From contig NZ_CAJZAR010000070.1 of assembly GCF_914484835.1 (NCBI RefSeq), positions 1-64,000 of the forward strand: DNA of 64,000 nucleotides, read 5' to 3'. The position numbers and the translations under genes were made by a program. The notes under the pieces are model-generated. The model was given only the letters and a program-made list of their open reading frames with translations, was not told the DNA's origin and did no database searches. This document shows, in pieces, positions 1 to 8,638 of this stretch. The first letter of the stretch is position 1. Every line of letters begins with the position of its first letter. Origin of the DNA: Paraburkholderia tropica. GTDB taxonomy: Bacteria; Pseudomonadota; Gammaproteobacteria; Burkholderiales; Burkholderiaceae.

Positions 1-100
1 GATAGTCGAGCAGCCTCAATGCCTGCTTTCGGAAAATGTGAACGTCCCTTGCGGGTCCACGCGGACTCTCGCCTCAACTCGATGTGCGCCACCCTACGCG

Positions 101-150
101 ATGCGCATGAGTCGGCATCCGGCCAAGAACCGACGGTCACGACCGTGAGG
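101..150 (+). repeat. dispersed intergenic repeat, copy 1
   Basis: This copy contains the upstream block GCATGAGTC at 105-113 followed by CGGCCAAGAACCGACGGTCAC. The second part matches the copy at 16301-16321 closely (CGGCCAGGAGCAGACGGTCAC). It lies just downstream of the minus-strand nucleotidyltransferase. The family is described in the findings. Confidence 0.55.
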
Positions 151-219
151 AAGATAGTTGACAATTTCCCTCCGACGCGGCGCACGCCCCGCGGAATTCA
201 GCGCGGAGTCATGTAGCCG

Positions 220-816
220 TTAGCGATCTTTTACCTCTGATGCCTCGATCGCCTTACCGAGTTTGATCAGATAGCCCTTCGCTTCGTCGAGTTCTCCGCG
301 CCAAAGCCATTTCAGGCAGTTGAAAAGCTCCCACGCCAATCCGCGGTCACCATATCGAAAAACACTCATGTTTCGATCGGCCGAGGCATGCCGCTGTGAA
401 GCTCTGGACTCCAGGCACAGGCCTCGATTCACGATCTCCACGAAGGGTTGTTCTAATTCTAGTTTCGTATCAGGTGCGATCACGTGAAACTCAATCGAGG
501 TCATATCTGCAAAAATGAGCTTCCGATAGGGGCTATCGGGACTATGTTTGCCATCGACCGCGAAGAGTATTTCCGCTGGCGCAATTAGCTGACTTACCAT
601 GCGAAACACCGAATGGCCTGTACCATCTGCGCAGAAAGCGATCAGGTCTATGTCGGACAAGCGATCGGCACTTTCCTTTGCAAACGACCCGACGACGGCT
701 GCACCGATGCATTCGGTCGATTCCCGAAGTGCAACGGCGACCCGCTTAAGGAGGGCGATCTGCAGCGTCGTTGATGGATTGCTTCCGCATCGATCGACGA
801 ATTCTTCGAATTTCAT
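220..816 (-). CDS. MNT-type nucleotidyltransferase domain protein
   Basis: The 198-residue protein carries the nucleotidyltransferase signature around residues 42-60: GSFAKESADRLSDIDL, a GS motif followed by the paired aspartates D-x-D that bind metal. That places it in the pol-beta/MNT superfamily, which includes antibiotic nucleotidyltransferases and MNT antitoxins. A helical C-terminal part (FRYGDRGLAWELFNCLKWLWRGELDEAKGYL) follows, as in kanamycin-NTase-like proteins. The substrate cannot be told from sequence. No HEPN toxin partner is visible next to it, so a toxin-antitoxin role is not supported. It stands alone, with a repeat copy downstream at 101-150. The start at 816 is the first methionine of the frame. 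Confidence 0.7.
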   Translation of the reverse strand: MKFEEFVDRCGSNPSTTLQIALLKRVAVALRESTECIGAAVVGSFAKESADRLSDIDLIAFCADGTGHSVFRMVSQLIAPAEILFAVDGKHSPDSPYRKLIFADMTSIEFHVIAPDTKLELEQPFVEIVNRGLCLESRASQRHASADRNMSVFRYGDRGLAWELFNCLKWLWRGELDEAKGYLIKLGKAIEASEVKDR

Positions 817-957
817 GAAGGTTGCGTTGGTGGACGAAGGGCTTGGGGGGACGCATTAATGATAAGTTTAAACAGCCACGCGCTGCAAAGTGCCCGGTTA
901 GAAATGCTCCATGCGATTCGCATAGATCCATGCCGACAGGTTATTCACGGTTGGCGT

Positions 958-990
958 GACAGGCCGAGGGCGGCCATAAGCGGGCATTCG
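958..990 (+). repeat. dispersed intergenic repeat, copy 2
   Basis: The spacer between the nucleotidyltransferase and the next gene contains ggccgagggcGGCCATAAGCGGGC, the GGCCA-n5-GG core of the family. Confidence 0.45.
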
Positions 991-1082
991 GCGAGGTGAT
1001 TCCAATCGCAGACGATTGTTGCGCGTCGATTCTTGCGACAGGACGTCTTGAGCATTCATTGAAGCGACTGAAAAGGAGTGAA

Positions 1083-1475
1083 ATGAAAACAGACTGGAAT
1101 TTGATTCGTGACGTTCTAAATGCGGCGATCGACAGTTGTGAGCGGCTGGAACAGGCGGGGTATGCTGAAGAGCATCGCAGCCGTTCCGTTCAGGTAGGCG
1201 GGCGACAAGTCAACGTGCTGGAGTTCTTGATCAGCGCTTGGACGCTGCCCGAGAACGTTCGCTACGAAATAATCCGGGCGCGTCACGACGAGAATCTCGA
1301 TCTGCCTTATGTCCCGGAAACGGCGCGGATTCTCACCGCAGTAGCCGCCGCATGTGCAGAACTTATAGGCGCGGGGGGGACGCCACCGGCCGAGCCACAT
1401 ATGCGGGAAATGATTGATTGGTATCGGAACCACTTCGATCCCAACGTGGAACGCGCAATCTTGGCCGCTCCGTAG
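1083..1475 (+). CDS. conserved hypothetical protein, possibly DUF2513-like
   Basis: The 130-residue soluble protein starts MKTDWNLIRDVLNAAIDSCE. I chose the ATG at 1083 because AAAAGGAGTG lies immediately upstream; the frame stays open to 996 without a better signal. The N-terminal M-K-x-D-x-x-L-I-R-x-L pattern is reminiscent of DUF2513 proteins, but similarity beyond it is not clear to me. No catalytic motif is visible; the conserved-looking core is VGGRQVNVLEFLISAWTLPENVRYEIIRARHD. It is a lone gene in a row of unrelated orphan genes separated by repeat copies. Function unknown. Confidence 0.6.
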   Translation: MKTDWNLIRDVLNAAIDSCERLEQAGYAEEHRSRSVQVGGRQVNVLEFLISAWTLPENVRYEIIRARHDENLDLPYVPETARILTAVAAACAELIGAGGTPPAEPHMREMIDWYRNHFDPNVERAILAAP

Positions 1476-1580
1476 CCGGTCCGACGGGACGAAGATCTGG
1501 AGATCGAACGTCCGCTTTGTAGAACGTCCAAAGTCCGGAGTGGGTCGCGCCGGGCCGCTCGTTCGCAACCGCTCGTGCGG

Positions 1581-1630
1581 CGATGCAAGGCGCATGAGTC
1601 CGCGGGCGGCCACTTTCGGTCAGTCAGCGA
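1581..1630 (+). repeat. dispersed intergenic repeat, copy 3
   Basis: It holds CGCATGAGTC at 1591-1600, then GGCGGCCACTTTCGGTCAGTC, the standard order of the family. It sits between the hypothetical gene and the VOC gene. A reverse-oriented half copy (aacgtccgctttgtag) is visible at about 1507-1522. Confidence 0.55.
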
Positions 1631-1721
1631 GGTATCGAGAATTGGCGACAATTTTCGTTCGACGTATCCTTGGGGATCGACGTTTCGACACTCTTGGCCA
1701 ACGATCCCGACAAGAATTCCG

Positions 1722-2111
1722 ATGCAAGCACATCTCAGAATTGCCAGACCTGTCAACGACCTTTCGAGGACAGAAAGTATGTATTGCGCGGCGCTCAGCC
1801 TTGTTGTACTGGCAAAATTTCAAGACCATCAGGGGTTCGACGGGGTGATGCTCGGACGTTCCGGCTTGGACTATCACTTCGAGTTCACACAGTGCCGCAA
1901 ACATCCGGTCGCGCCAACACCAACATGTGAGGATTTGTTGGTGTTTTACGCCCCGGATCGAGCTGAGTGGGAGTCGACTTGCGATCGCCTCGCCGAGAAC
2001 GGCTTTCTTCGCGTGACGTCGCTCAACCCTTATTGGGACGAGCAGGGCCGAACGTTCGCGGACTCCGATGGATATCGAGTCGTTATTCAGAACGCGGCGT
2101 GGCCTTCATAA
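1722..2111 (+). CDS. VOC-family protein (glyoxalase/bleomycin-resistance fold)
   Basis: The 129-residue protein begins MQAHLRIARPVNDLSRTESMY. This is the typical first strand and helix of single-domain VOC proteins of the YycE type, followed by FDGVMLGRSGLDYHFEFTQ and a C-terminal DSDGYRVVIQNA strand. VOC proteins bind a metal ion through H/E residues; HFEF and the acidic C-terminal strand are candidates. Enzymes and drug-binding proteins share the fold, so the substrate is open. The chosen ATG matches the family start; longer readings run into spacer sequence. No operon partner is present. Confidence 0.72.
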   Translation: MQAHLRIARPVNDLSRTESMYCAALSLVVLAKFQDHQGFDGVMLGRSGLDYHFEFTQCRKHPVAPTPTCEDLLVFYAPDRAEWESTCDRLAENGFLRVTSLNPYWDEQGRTFADSDGYRVVIQNAAWPS

Positions 2112-2299
2112 ACACAAGGGCGCTGGTCGGCCAATAGCCGCCGCTCGCTCGTCGGCGGACTATGTCCGAAGAGCGACCGGTTTCGGTCATTGGATCCGCC
2201 GGATATCAGTTCACCTCGCACCGCCTCCCCTCCCGCGACTGCTGCTCGATGCTCTGGGCACGGGTCTTCAAGAGCCGGGAAGCCGACTTCGTCTCGCTT

Positions 2300-3463
2300 T
2301 CAGTTCAGCCCAAGTGGGTTCGATATCACGAGCCGCCAACCTCCGTCCCGCCCCTTTTGCATGACCTGTGTTGCAGTCCCGGATTGAAATTGCGTATCAC
2401 CGTTCGCCGATATCGCTTCCAAGGTCCAGTCGAGCAGCACGAGTGCAGTGTCTCCAGTACGCAGTACGCGACGAACCGTATTGGTTATGCGCGGCTTTGA
2501 CGTCAGTAACCGCGCGAAAGCGTTTCGCAGGTCAGTGAAATGCTCCTGCGTCACATCTCCGTTCGTCAGCCGCATCGTGGCTTGATTGCTGAATACGCCA
2601 AGCAACGCGTCGAGATCACCGGCATTGAGCGCAGCATCAAATGCAACCGCGACCTGTTCGGGTGTGCTGCATACAACGGAATGGTCCTCAATTGCATACG
2701 CGAACTTTCCGATGATCATTGCGACCTCAGTCGGCGCTTCCAGCGGTAACAGGTGCCCGGCGCCGGCGAGGAACCGAATCGTCGCATGCGGGATATGAGG
2801 CAGCAGTTCGGCCTGTAACGTGGAGAAGCGATCCACCTGGTCCAATTCGCCAGTGAGAACAAGGGTCGGCACGTCAATCGAATCGACTTCAGCGGAAAAG
2901 TCCTCGCGCATTGCGATGTTCGGCCACGCCGCTTTTGCCTGCGGTGCAGCTTTGAGGCTGTCTTCGATAATCTGCTCGCGACAGGATGCGTCGAGTTTCT
3001 TCGCAGTCAGTACGTGATCGATAACGAATTCGACCGACTCGCGCGATTGATACGCGCCGGTCAACGTCGCACGTTGCTCCTCGGAAAGCAGCATCGGCGA
3101 TGGCGGAGAAGGCGCAACCAGGACAAGACCTTCCAGCCCGGCGGGTCGACGGGATGCAACAAGCTGTGCGACCTTCCCCCCCATTGAATGACCGACGAGG
3201 ATGTAGCGCTGCAAACCCAGGGCTCCAATAACACCCTCGGCATCCGCAGCGAGATCAGCAATCCCGTATCCATGAGAAGGCGCGGCAGAAGCACCCCACC
3301 CTCGATGATCAGTTGCAACAATCCGATATCGGGCCGACAACGCGTCTGCCACGCGATCCCATGTGCGGGACGAGCCTCCGTAGTAATGCAGGAAAACCAG
3401 CGCCAATTGCCCTTCGCCTTTCTGCACCACGTGAATTCGGGTGCCGTTCGTTTCGATTTCCAT
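2300..3463 (-). CDS. alpha/beta-hydrolase fused to a SnoaL/NTF2-like domain
   Basis: The first about 255 of 387 residues form an alpha/beta-hydrolase: FLHYYGG oxyanion region near 25, nucleophile motif GHSMGG with Ser93, the acid in TGELDQVD near 205, and the catalytic His in GAGHLLPLE near 238. The last about 125 residues (TPEQVAVAFDAALNAGDLDALLGVFSNQATMRL...GGWRLVISN) look like a SnoaL/NTF2-type domain of the SgcJ/YybH kind, an unusual C-terminal fusion. It is probably a cytoplasmic hydrolase for small esters, lactones or peroxides; the substrate is unknown. It is transcribed divergently from a LysR gene at 3572, its likely regulator. Confidence 0.8.
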   Translation of the reverse strand: MEIETNGTRIHVVQKGEGQLALVFLHYYGGSSRTWDRVADALSARYRIVATDHRGWGASAAPSHGYGIADLAADAEGVIGALGLQRYILVGHSMGGKVAQLVASRRPAGLEGLVLVAPSPPSPMLLSEEQRATLTGAYQSRESVEFVIDHVLTAKKLDASCREQIIEDSLKAAPQAKAAWPNIAMREDFSAEVDSIDVPTLVLTGELDQVDRFSTLQAELLPHIPHATIRFLAGAGHLLPLEAPTEVAMIIGKFAYAIEDHSVVCSTPEQVAVAFDAALNAGDLDALLGVFSNQATMRLTNGDVTQEHFTDLRNAFARLLTSKPRITNTVRRVLRTGDTALVLLDWTLEAISANGDTQFQSGTATQVMQKGRDGGWRLVISNPLGLN

Positions 3464-3524
3464 GTTGTCACCGTCTCTGATGAATACGGCAATCGTAAAT
3501 CCCGTCTCTGACAGTGATAATTGC

Positions 3525-3544
3525 CGACTTTGTGGCGACAGTCG
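3525..3544. promoter_or_regulatory. candidate LysR operator between hydrolase and regulator
   Basis: An inverted repeat CGACT-n10-AGTCG lies in the 108-bp divergent spacer, 28 bp before the LysR start. Its position fits an autoregulatory LysR-type binding site, but the arms are short. This is inference only. Confidence 0.35.
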
Positions 3545-3571
3545 ATAATCGTGGTATCGAATGGAGCCACC

Positions 3572-4528
3572 ATGGACAGACTAACCAGTCTCGGCGTATT
3601 CGTCGCCGCGGTAGAGGAAGGCAGCTTTGCCGCAGCCGCCCGGCGTTTCGGGCTGTCTCCAGCGATGGCCGGCAAGCATGTGACCGCGATTGAGGCGCAA
3701 CTAAATGCGCGGCTGCTGCAACGAACCACACGGCGCCTGAGTCTGACCGAAACGGGGCAGGCCTACTACGAACGCAGCAAACAGATTCTCGAAGCGTTTG
3801 ACGAAGCCAATCGGGAGGCGGGCGACACTCAGCGTACCGCGCGCGGTGTTCTGCGTGTTGCAGCACCCGTTACGTTCGGCGCAATGCATTTAGGCAGCGT
3901 GACGGCGCAATATCTCGAGGATCATCCCCAGGTGAACATCGAGGTGCTACTCGGCGACCGCTATGTCGACCTGCTCGATGCGGGCATCGACGTTGCGATC
4001 CGCATCGGCCGACTGGACGATCCCGGTGTGGTGACCCGCAGGATCGCTCCATGCCGGATGCTGATGTGTGCCTCACCTGCCTACCTGGATCGATATGGCG
4101 CGCCACGCACGCCGCAGGATCTGCGCAAGGCGCAGCGCCTTTGCTTCAGTGAAGCCGTGTCTGCGGGCGACTGGACGGTGTTTGATTCGAGAGACCGCGC
4201 GCACGTCATCGATGGACCTTGCAGGCTCGCGGCAAACAATACGCAAATGCTTCTTTCCGCCGCGTTAGCCGGCGCTGGCATTGCGTACGGTCCGACCTTC
4301 GTCTTCGGCGAGCATCTGCGTGCCGGTCGGCTCATTCAGGTTCTGCCAACCTATCGCACCACAGAGCTGATCATTCAAGCTGTCTATCCGAGTGCGCGGA
4401 GCATACCGCTTAAAGTGCACCGCTTCGTCGATTACCTCGCAACAGCATTCGGCGATATGCCGCCCTGGGACCAGGCGCCGGAAAAGTCAGGAGGCTCCCG
4501 GACGCGCGTCTCGCCGCGATCCAGGTAG
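3572..4528 (+). CDS. LysR-family transcriptional regulator
   Basis: The protein has 318 residues. The N-terminal winged helix-turn-helix runs from MDRLTSLGVFVAAVEEGSF through RRFGLSPAMAGKHVTAIEAQLNARLLQRTTRRLSLTETG, followed by a periplasmic-binding-like effector domain (VLRVAAPVTFGAMHLG...DVAIRIGRLDDPGVVTRRIAPC). It belongs to the CrgA/DmlR-like branch. The start ATG at 3572 has TGGAG at 3562-3566. The gene is divergent from the alpha/beta-hydrolase, and the shared spacer holds an inverted repeat, so it probably controls that gene and itself. The effector is unknown. Confidence 0.88.
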   Translation: MDRLTSLGVFVAAVEEGSFAAAARRFGLSPAMAGKHVTAIEAQLNARLLQRTTRRLSLTETGQAYYERSKQILEAFDEANREAGDTQRTARGVLRVAAPVTFGAMHLGSVTAQYLEDHPQVNIEVLLGDRYVDLLDAGIDVAIRIGRLDDPGVVTRRIAPCRMLMCASPAYLDRYGAPRTPQDLRKAQRLCFSEAVSAGDWTVFDSRDRAHVIDGPCRLAANNTQMLLSAALAGAGIAYGPTFVFGEHLRAGRLIQVLPTYRTTELIIQAVYPSARSIPLKVHRFVDYLATAFGDMPPWDQAPEKSGGSRTRVSPRSR

Positions 4529-5051
4529 ATGACGGCCAAAACCGGATCTTTGAAGAACGAAGTGGATTGCTGACAATTGCGCAGTCTGCACGGCAGCGAG
4601 AGGGGGCGACTTGCACACGGATGAGTGTGTTTGGCCGCTCCTGCGCGCAGGAAGCGTCATCAAGCAAGATCGAAGGCAACGAGATGCCGCCGTCTATCAA
4701 CATGGATGCAGAAGAACTCAAGCCGTCCTCATTTTCAGTGGGCAAATTTCTGCATAGACGGGCCGTGCAACGGCGCTGGTCAAAATTGCGCACCCGGGCC
4801 GACAGTCGTTGAGCGGAGCTCTTTCAGAGGTCAGAAAACTTTCGCTGTACAAATCCTGCAATGCGCGTAGGATGAAGTTGTTGATTGCCTCGCGCCCTTT
4901 TCCTGGCATCTCCTGCCACCCCTCCCATCGAAATCGGGCCGCTTACTTTCATCGCAGGCCGACCACCGCGGCCGATCGTGCTGGAACTCAAGTGAGTCGC
5001 TCGCACCTTTCCTGTTAAGCCGCGTGGTGATGCGGTCTCAAAGGTCTCCCC
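4529..5051. other. intergenic region, no convincing gene
   Basis: About 520 bp. Only short open frames occur. The best is a possible 42-residue basic peptide from the ATG at 4684 (MPPSINMDAEELKPSSFSVG...), with no clear ribosome-binding site. No terminator with a T-run or tRNA was seen. Confidence 0.4.
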
Positions 5052-5342
5052 ATGACAACCGGCTTTCGCCTCTATCGGGGACTTGAGGTCTACCCTCTTG
5101 TCTATCCGCATCGCACCACCGCGCCTGGCGCAGGACATAACTACGATGAGGGCTTTGATGCTGCGGTGCGTATCCAGATACCCGAAAGCTCGACTGACGC
5201 ACCGCGTAGCCGCGTATTCAGGCTCGTGGTCAACCGGCCCTTCGAGAATGCTGGCGATGCACGACGTGCGTCAGCTTCCTATGCGGAAGAGCTGATCGAT
5301 TCATGTCCTCTGAACACGGACATCCTCAATCTTAAGTTGTAA
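5052..5342 (+). CDS. small conserved hypothetical protein
   Basis: A 96-residue soluble protein starting MTTGFRLYRGLEVYPLVYPHR. Its layout (an F-x-x-Y-R-G strand, a stretch around ALMV-like AAVRIQIPE, a strand VFRLVVNRPFENAGDARRASASYAEELID ending in a helix) resembles that of the protein at 5725-5940, so the two may be distant paralogues. It is the first of three small co-directional genes (5052, 5416, 5725) that could form an operon. No catalytic motif or membrane segment is seen. Function unknown. Confidence 0.5.
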   Translation: MTTGFRLYRGLEVYPLVYPHRTTAPGAGHNYDEGFDAAVRIQIPESSTDAPRSRVFRLVVNRPFENAGDARRASASYAEELIDSCPLNTDILNLKL

Positions 5343-5415
5343 GCGCGTGCCTCTAACTTCACGAATTACAGGACACGCGTGGGGATGCTACCGCCTGCAA
5401 CACCGGAGATTAGAC

Positions 5416-5655
5416 ATGGACAGCGCAGAGTTGCTGAGGTGGATTCGACGCGACAGCGCCAGCATTGTCGAGGCATTCCTTCCACTGGAGGCGCAGTCTG
5501 AGCTGAATGAGGTCATCCGCGACGGCCGCCACGAAGTCGACCCGAATGTCTATCTGATGTTCGTGTCAGTTCGTGCAATGTTACACAAGGGTGGAATGCC
5601 CAACTTCGATTCGGACCGTGAGGCGGCCCGGATCATGGCCCTCCTGAACGCGTAA
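5416..5655 (+). CDS. small hypothetical protein
   Basis: A 79-residue, acidic, helical protein (MDSAELLRWIRRDSASIVEAFLP...). The ATG at 5416 is preceded by CGGAGATTAGAC, a fair ribosome-binding site, which decides against the longer frame from 5347. It is the middle of three small co-directional genes. The segment VDPNVYLMFVSVRAMLHKGGMPNFDSDREAARIMALL could pack as two helices. No family recognised. Confidence 0.5.
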   Translation: MDSAELLRWIRRDSASIVEAFLPLEAQSELNEVIRDGRHEVDPNVYLMFVSVRAMLHKGGMPNFDSDREAARIMALLNA

Positions 5656-5724
5656 AGCCAATATCCCGCGCGTTAAGCGTTCTGCCGCAATCGATCAAGG
5701 GTCGCATCTGAGCAAGGAAAGTCA

Positions 5725-5940
5725 ATGCATTTCAATTCCACACGGTTTCTCATCGACCCCACTCCGCGAAAAGCCGACGGTGAGTACATAGCCCATGCCC
5801 GCATCAGTACCAGCCGTGTAGACGGAAGTGAGGATGATTTCCATCTAAGTGGCGACCTCGCAGGTTTTGACTTGCGCGAAGACGCCATTGCGTTCGCGAA
5901 GACATGGGCTCAGGAATGGCTCGGCACGCGCTTTGGCTAG
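5725..5940 (+). CDS. small conserved hypothetical protein
   Basis: A 71-residue protein starting MHFNSTRFLIDPTPRKADGEYIAHARIS. It has a beta-rich first half and a C-terminal helix (REDAIAFAKTWAQEWLGTRF). GGAAAGTCA upstream may serve as the ribosome-binding site. It ends a run of three small genes and resembles the first of them in its strand-strand-helix plan. Short proteins of this kind are common and unstudied in Burkholderiaceae. Function unknown. Confidence 0.5.
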   Translation: MHFNSTRFLIDPTPRKADGEYIAHARISTSRVDGSEDDFHLSGDLAGFDLREDAIAFAKTWAQEWLGTRFG

Positions 5941-6263
5941 ATTGTGCTGACAAAGCAACGGACGATACTGACCCGCCTACGAGGCAAAGATCAACCGCAC
6001 CATTCGCGCCTGTAGCCGTTGAATCAACAAGTAGACAGAATACGCTCGCTGCCCAATCATCTCATCTAAAAAAGGGGCTGCACTGGTGCTCCAGATGCCA
6101 GAAACAGACCGAAAAGCGGTTTTGTACAAGAGGCACGACATCTCCGCCGGATATCGACTTCCTGCAGTGCTTACACAGGTCTTTCCATGGGCAGCCTTTG
6201 CATATCGGATTCGCATATCTACACGGCGCAGACTGCTGGTAACCACGGTTTAAGGAGGTGATT
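5941..6263. other. intergenic region
   Basis: About 320 bp. A cysteine-containing open frame runs through it on the plus strand out of the end of the previous gene (CSRCQKQTEKRFC...), without its own start signal. I do not treat it as a gene. AAGGAGG at 6252-6258 belongs to the next gene. Confidence 0.4.
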
Positions 6264-6746
6264 GTGAAGACTACTCGCGAAAATCTGCTTGAACTCCTTT
6301 GGACATCCTATGCAGCAGGCCAGGCTCTCGCGAAGCCTTTAAAGGAACTTTCTGCTGCCGTCCCGAATCCGGGGGAAGTTACAGATCTGACCCGGCAACT
6401 TGTATCGAAAACAATATATCATCAAACGCTGCTTCTTCAATGTCTGTCTCGAATAGATAGCAATCCAACACATCTACTCACGAATGATTCCGACAACGCA
6501 TCAGAGAACTGTCGTAAAACACTCACTGACACCAATGTCCCAGATAAATTGGCCCATCTGCGCTCTTGCTTACTAAACCGGACCGATCTTCTGTATCTCG
6601 TGATCGACGCTGCAGAGAGCACAGGATTTTTTGAGACCAAATGGGTGTGCGAGAGCATTCTGACGGAGATCTCATCGGTGGTCAGCAAGCTGGATTTGAT
6701 CGCATCTGTTGATGATCCGTTTAGCTACGAGCGAACGGCCACTTGA
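6264..6746 (+). CDS. helical protein, distantly ferritin-like (DUF892-like) or unknown
   Basis: A 160-residue, almost entirely helical protein (TRENLLELLWTSYAAGQALAKPLKELSAAV...). Start chosen as GTG at 6264: a strong AAGGAGG lies at 6252-6258, five bases upstream. A GTG at 6258 would overlap that site. The opening E-N-L-L-E-L-L-W-x-x-Y-A-A-x-Q-A-L pattern recalls YciF/DUF892 ferritin-like stress proteins, but the metal-binding glutamates are not obvious, so this is a weak link. Two helix pairs (residues 1-70 and 85-155) could form a four-helix bundle. The next frame overlaps its stop. Confidence 0.55.
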   Translation: MKTTRENLLELLWTSYAAGQALAKPLKELSAAVPNPGEVTDLTRQLVSKTIYHQTLLLQCLSRIDSNPTHLLTNDSDNASENCRKTLTDTNVPDKLAHLRSCLLNRTDLLYLVIDAAESTGFFETKWVCESILTEISSVVSKLDLIASVDDPFSYERTAT

Positions 6747-7066
6747 GTCACGCGCACATACCAAGGCTAGACGTGTCGAATGAACGAGTGGCTTCGCAAG
6801 CACAGCGAACGCAGGCATGCCGATGGCAATACATGGCCGAGCTTGCACGGGGAGCTTCACACATTGCCAGCATGTTGTCAGTTGCCAGCGAGCGTGCAGC
6901 CATCGCTGATGTCACAAACGAATTTCGGCGCCGCCACGACGTCAGAGACCTGCCCATTTTTCTCGAGCTTCTCGCGCAAGCGCTCGATATACGTCTGCAC
7001 CACGATGCCGCCTCATTTATCCGTTGTCTCAACATCAAGCCAAAGGGGCGGCCAGCTCCACCGTGA
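6743..7066 (+). CDS. possible small hypothetical protein, translationally coupled
   Basis: The open frame starts with TTG at 6743, overlapping the previous stop by four bases (TTGA), which suggests coupling. It encodes 107 residues with a helical core (ASHIASMLSVASERAAIADVTNEFRRRHDVRDLPIFLELLAQALDIRLH). No independent ribosome-binding site and no known motif. It may be real or a chance frame. Confidence 0.35.
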   Translation: MSHAHIPRLDVSNERVASQAQRTQACRWQYMAELARGASHIASMLSVASERAAIADVTNEFRRRHDVRDLPIFLELLAQALDIRLHHDAASFIRCLNIKPKGRPAPP

Positions 7067-7269
7067 ACCTCGAACGATCAGGCGCTAGCCGCACTTCAAG
7101 TGAACGGGGCCTGGACAGTTTTGAGAAGTGATGCGTGAAGCGCCAGGTTTCCAGGCAATCCAAATCACAGTCGTTAGCCGATGAGTCGATAACCACCGCG
7201 TCGCCGTCGGCCAATGCCGCCACCGCGAAAAGTCCGTTCACGTCACCGCATCAGCCTATGCCTTTTGCG

Positions 7270-7635
7270 CTATACAAGGAGACTGCGGATTTTTCCCGCA
7301 AGCAGTCCGGGCGCGACATCCTTGTTGAGCCAGTGGTCTCTCCGCGGGCGACTATCGGGGAAAGTGCCAGAGGTCAAAAAGATGACTGGGACAACGCAAA
7401 GAATGCTGTCCGCAAGGAGCGCATTGAATAGGTCAATCCCCGTCATCTCCGGCATTACCATGTCGGTAATGACGACATCAGGAAGGCGGGAACGTGCGAG
7501 ATGCAGGGCATGTTTCCCGCTCTGCGCAAGAACGATATCGAAACCCAGTGGCGAAAGCATCAACGACCATACTTCGCGCATGACTTCGCTGTCGTCAACA
7601 AAGAGGACACGCGGCAATTCCAGTGGCCGGGACAT
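7270..7635 (-). CDS. single-domain response regulator (CheY-like receiver)
   Basis: The 121-residue protein is a receiver domain only. It has the acidic pair in VLFVDDSEVMREVW (Asp14, Asp15), phospho-acceptor Asp58 in VVITDMVMPEMTG, the Thr/Ser in PVIFLTSG, and a Lys in LNKDV near 102. No output domain follows, so it probably acts by protein contact, as CheY or Spo0F do. The start at 7635 gives MSRPLELPRVLFVDD; the longer frame has an arginine- and cysteine-rich leader unlike a receiver. No histidine kinase lies nearby, so its partner is elsewhere. Confidence 0.82.
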   Translation of the reverse strand: MSRPLELPRVLFVDDSEVMREVWSLMLSPLGFDIVLAQSGKHALHLARSRLPDVVITDMVMPEMTGIDLFNALLADSILCVVPVIFLTSGTFPDSRPRRDHWLNKDVAPGLLAGKIRSLLV

Positions 7636-8210
7636 GAAATACCTTGGGATGATTGCACCGAAGAGGAACCGGCAGTAACCCAGGCGCCGACACGGAGACC
7701 GATGCAGCACGGATCGTGCCCGACATCGATTCATCGCCATTTACCGTTTACTTTGCAGCTCAACATTTTCTACATTAGGCTGTTGCATCTGCAATCTCCC
7801 CCGCGCGCCGCACAGGGGCCATCTTCCCCCTCGCGGAAGCTCACCTTGCATATCAAAGCGCTTCGAATGCCCTCACCTGTGGATGACCGGTTCATCTGCA
7901 AAATCGAAGGTAAGCTAGTTCACGTGGTTTTGCGAAAAGGTAGCAGCATTTCGTCCCTTACAGATCTGGTTGGGTTTGACGGCTTCGAAGAACTTCGGGT
8001 CGCTTGCTCGGTGACGCTCGCGCCCCTGCCATGCAGCTATCACATGCGCTGATGGAAGCGAACGATGGCGACATGATCCTTTTTTATTGCCCTGTCGAAT
8101 CTGTACGCCATCTGGTGCGACCAAACATATAAAAACTAAATGCGGCTTCGTGTAATGGTGTCGAAGTGTCGAATGGTCCATCGTAAGCGCCGAATTCCGT
8201 GCTTTGCCCA
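7636..8210. other. intergenic region with at most a weak small ORF
   Basis: About 575 bp. A plus-strand frame from the ATG at 7867 to 8052 would give 61 residues (MPSPVDDRFICKIEGKLVHV...), but there is no good ribosome-binding site and no motif. The rest shows nothing recognisable. Confidence 0.35.
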
Positions 8211-8510
8211 TCAGGAGATAGCGGTGAAAGTTTGCAATTGCGCTTGCATATCTAGCGCAAACAGCGCATGCTCATCTCGGTCAGGCACAGGGCCGTCGGC
8301 TCTGCGTTGACACCTCTCAATCTCTTCTGGCACCTCTGCCAATATGGCGTCCTGAAGGGCAGACACCATAACGATCCCGGCGCGACGATATGTTTCGCGC
8401 GTCACGCAGTCTACGTCTGCCACGTCTTTTCAGACAGATTTCATTAGCTGTTCGAGACCTTCCTGCGCGGCTCGCATCCGATCGAACGACTGGATGATAT
8501 TGGTTGCCAT
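8211..8510 (-). pseudogene. 99-codon small gene interrupted by one in-frame TGA
   Basis: Reading from the ATG at 8510 gives MATNIIQSFDRMRAAQEGLE, then QLMKSV. A TGA follows at 8430-8432. The same frame then continues as KDVADVDCVTRETYRRAGIV to a natural stop at 8211. Both halves are helical and keep a coding-like character, so this looks like one gene of about 99 codons with a single nonsense change. CGGAGC at about 8521-8526 could be its ribosome-binding site. Re-initiation at the GTG at 8423 is possible. Family not recognised. Confidence 0.45.
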
Positions 8511-8638
8511 GAAATCGCGCTCCGATCGTGAGGGCACGACACGGGCAGCATTTGCGTGACTGTGCGGGGTTTGAACTTAGAGCGGACAATGACGCACTTC
8601 CCGCCATCGGAGCCCGTCCAAATTTTTATGGAGCCAGC

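Noticed and set aside
5904..6242. Plus-strand frame with several cysteines (CSRCQKQTEKRFC...)
   Set aside because: It overlaps the end of the preceding gene, has no ribosome-binding site and no complete zinc-finger pattern.
7501..8052. Plus-strand frame of 183 codons across the response regulator
   Set aside because: Its first part is antisense to the receiver gene; only the end (from 7867) is free-standing and it lacks start signals.
8430..8432. Selenocysteine at the in-frame TGA
   Set aside because: No SECIS-like hairpin was seen right after the codon and the gene has no redox-protein features.
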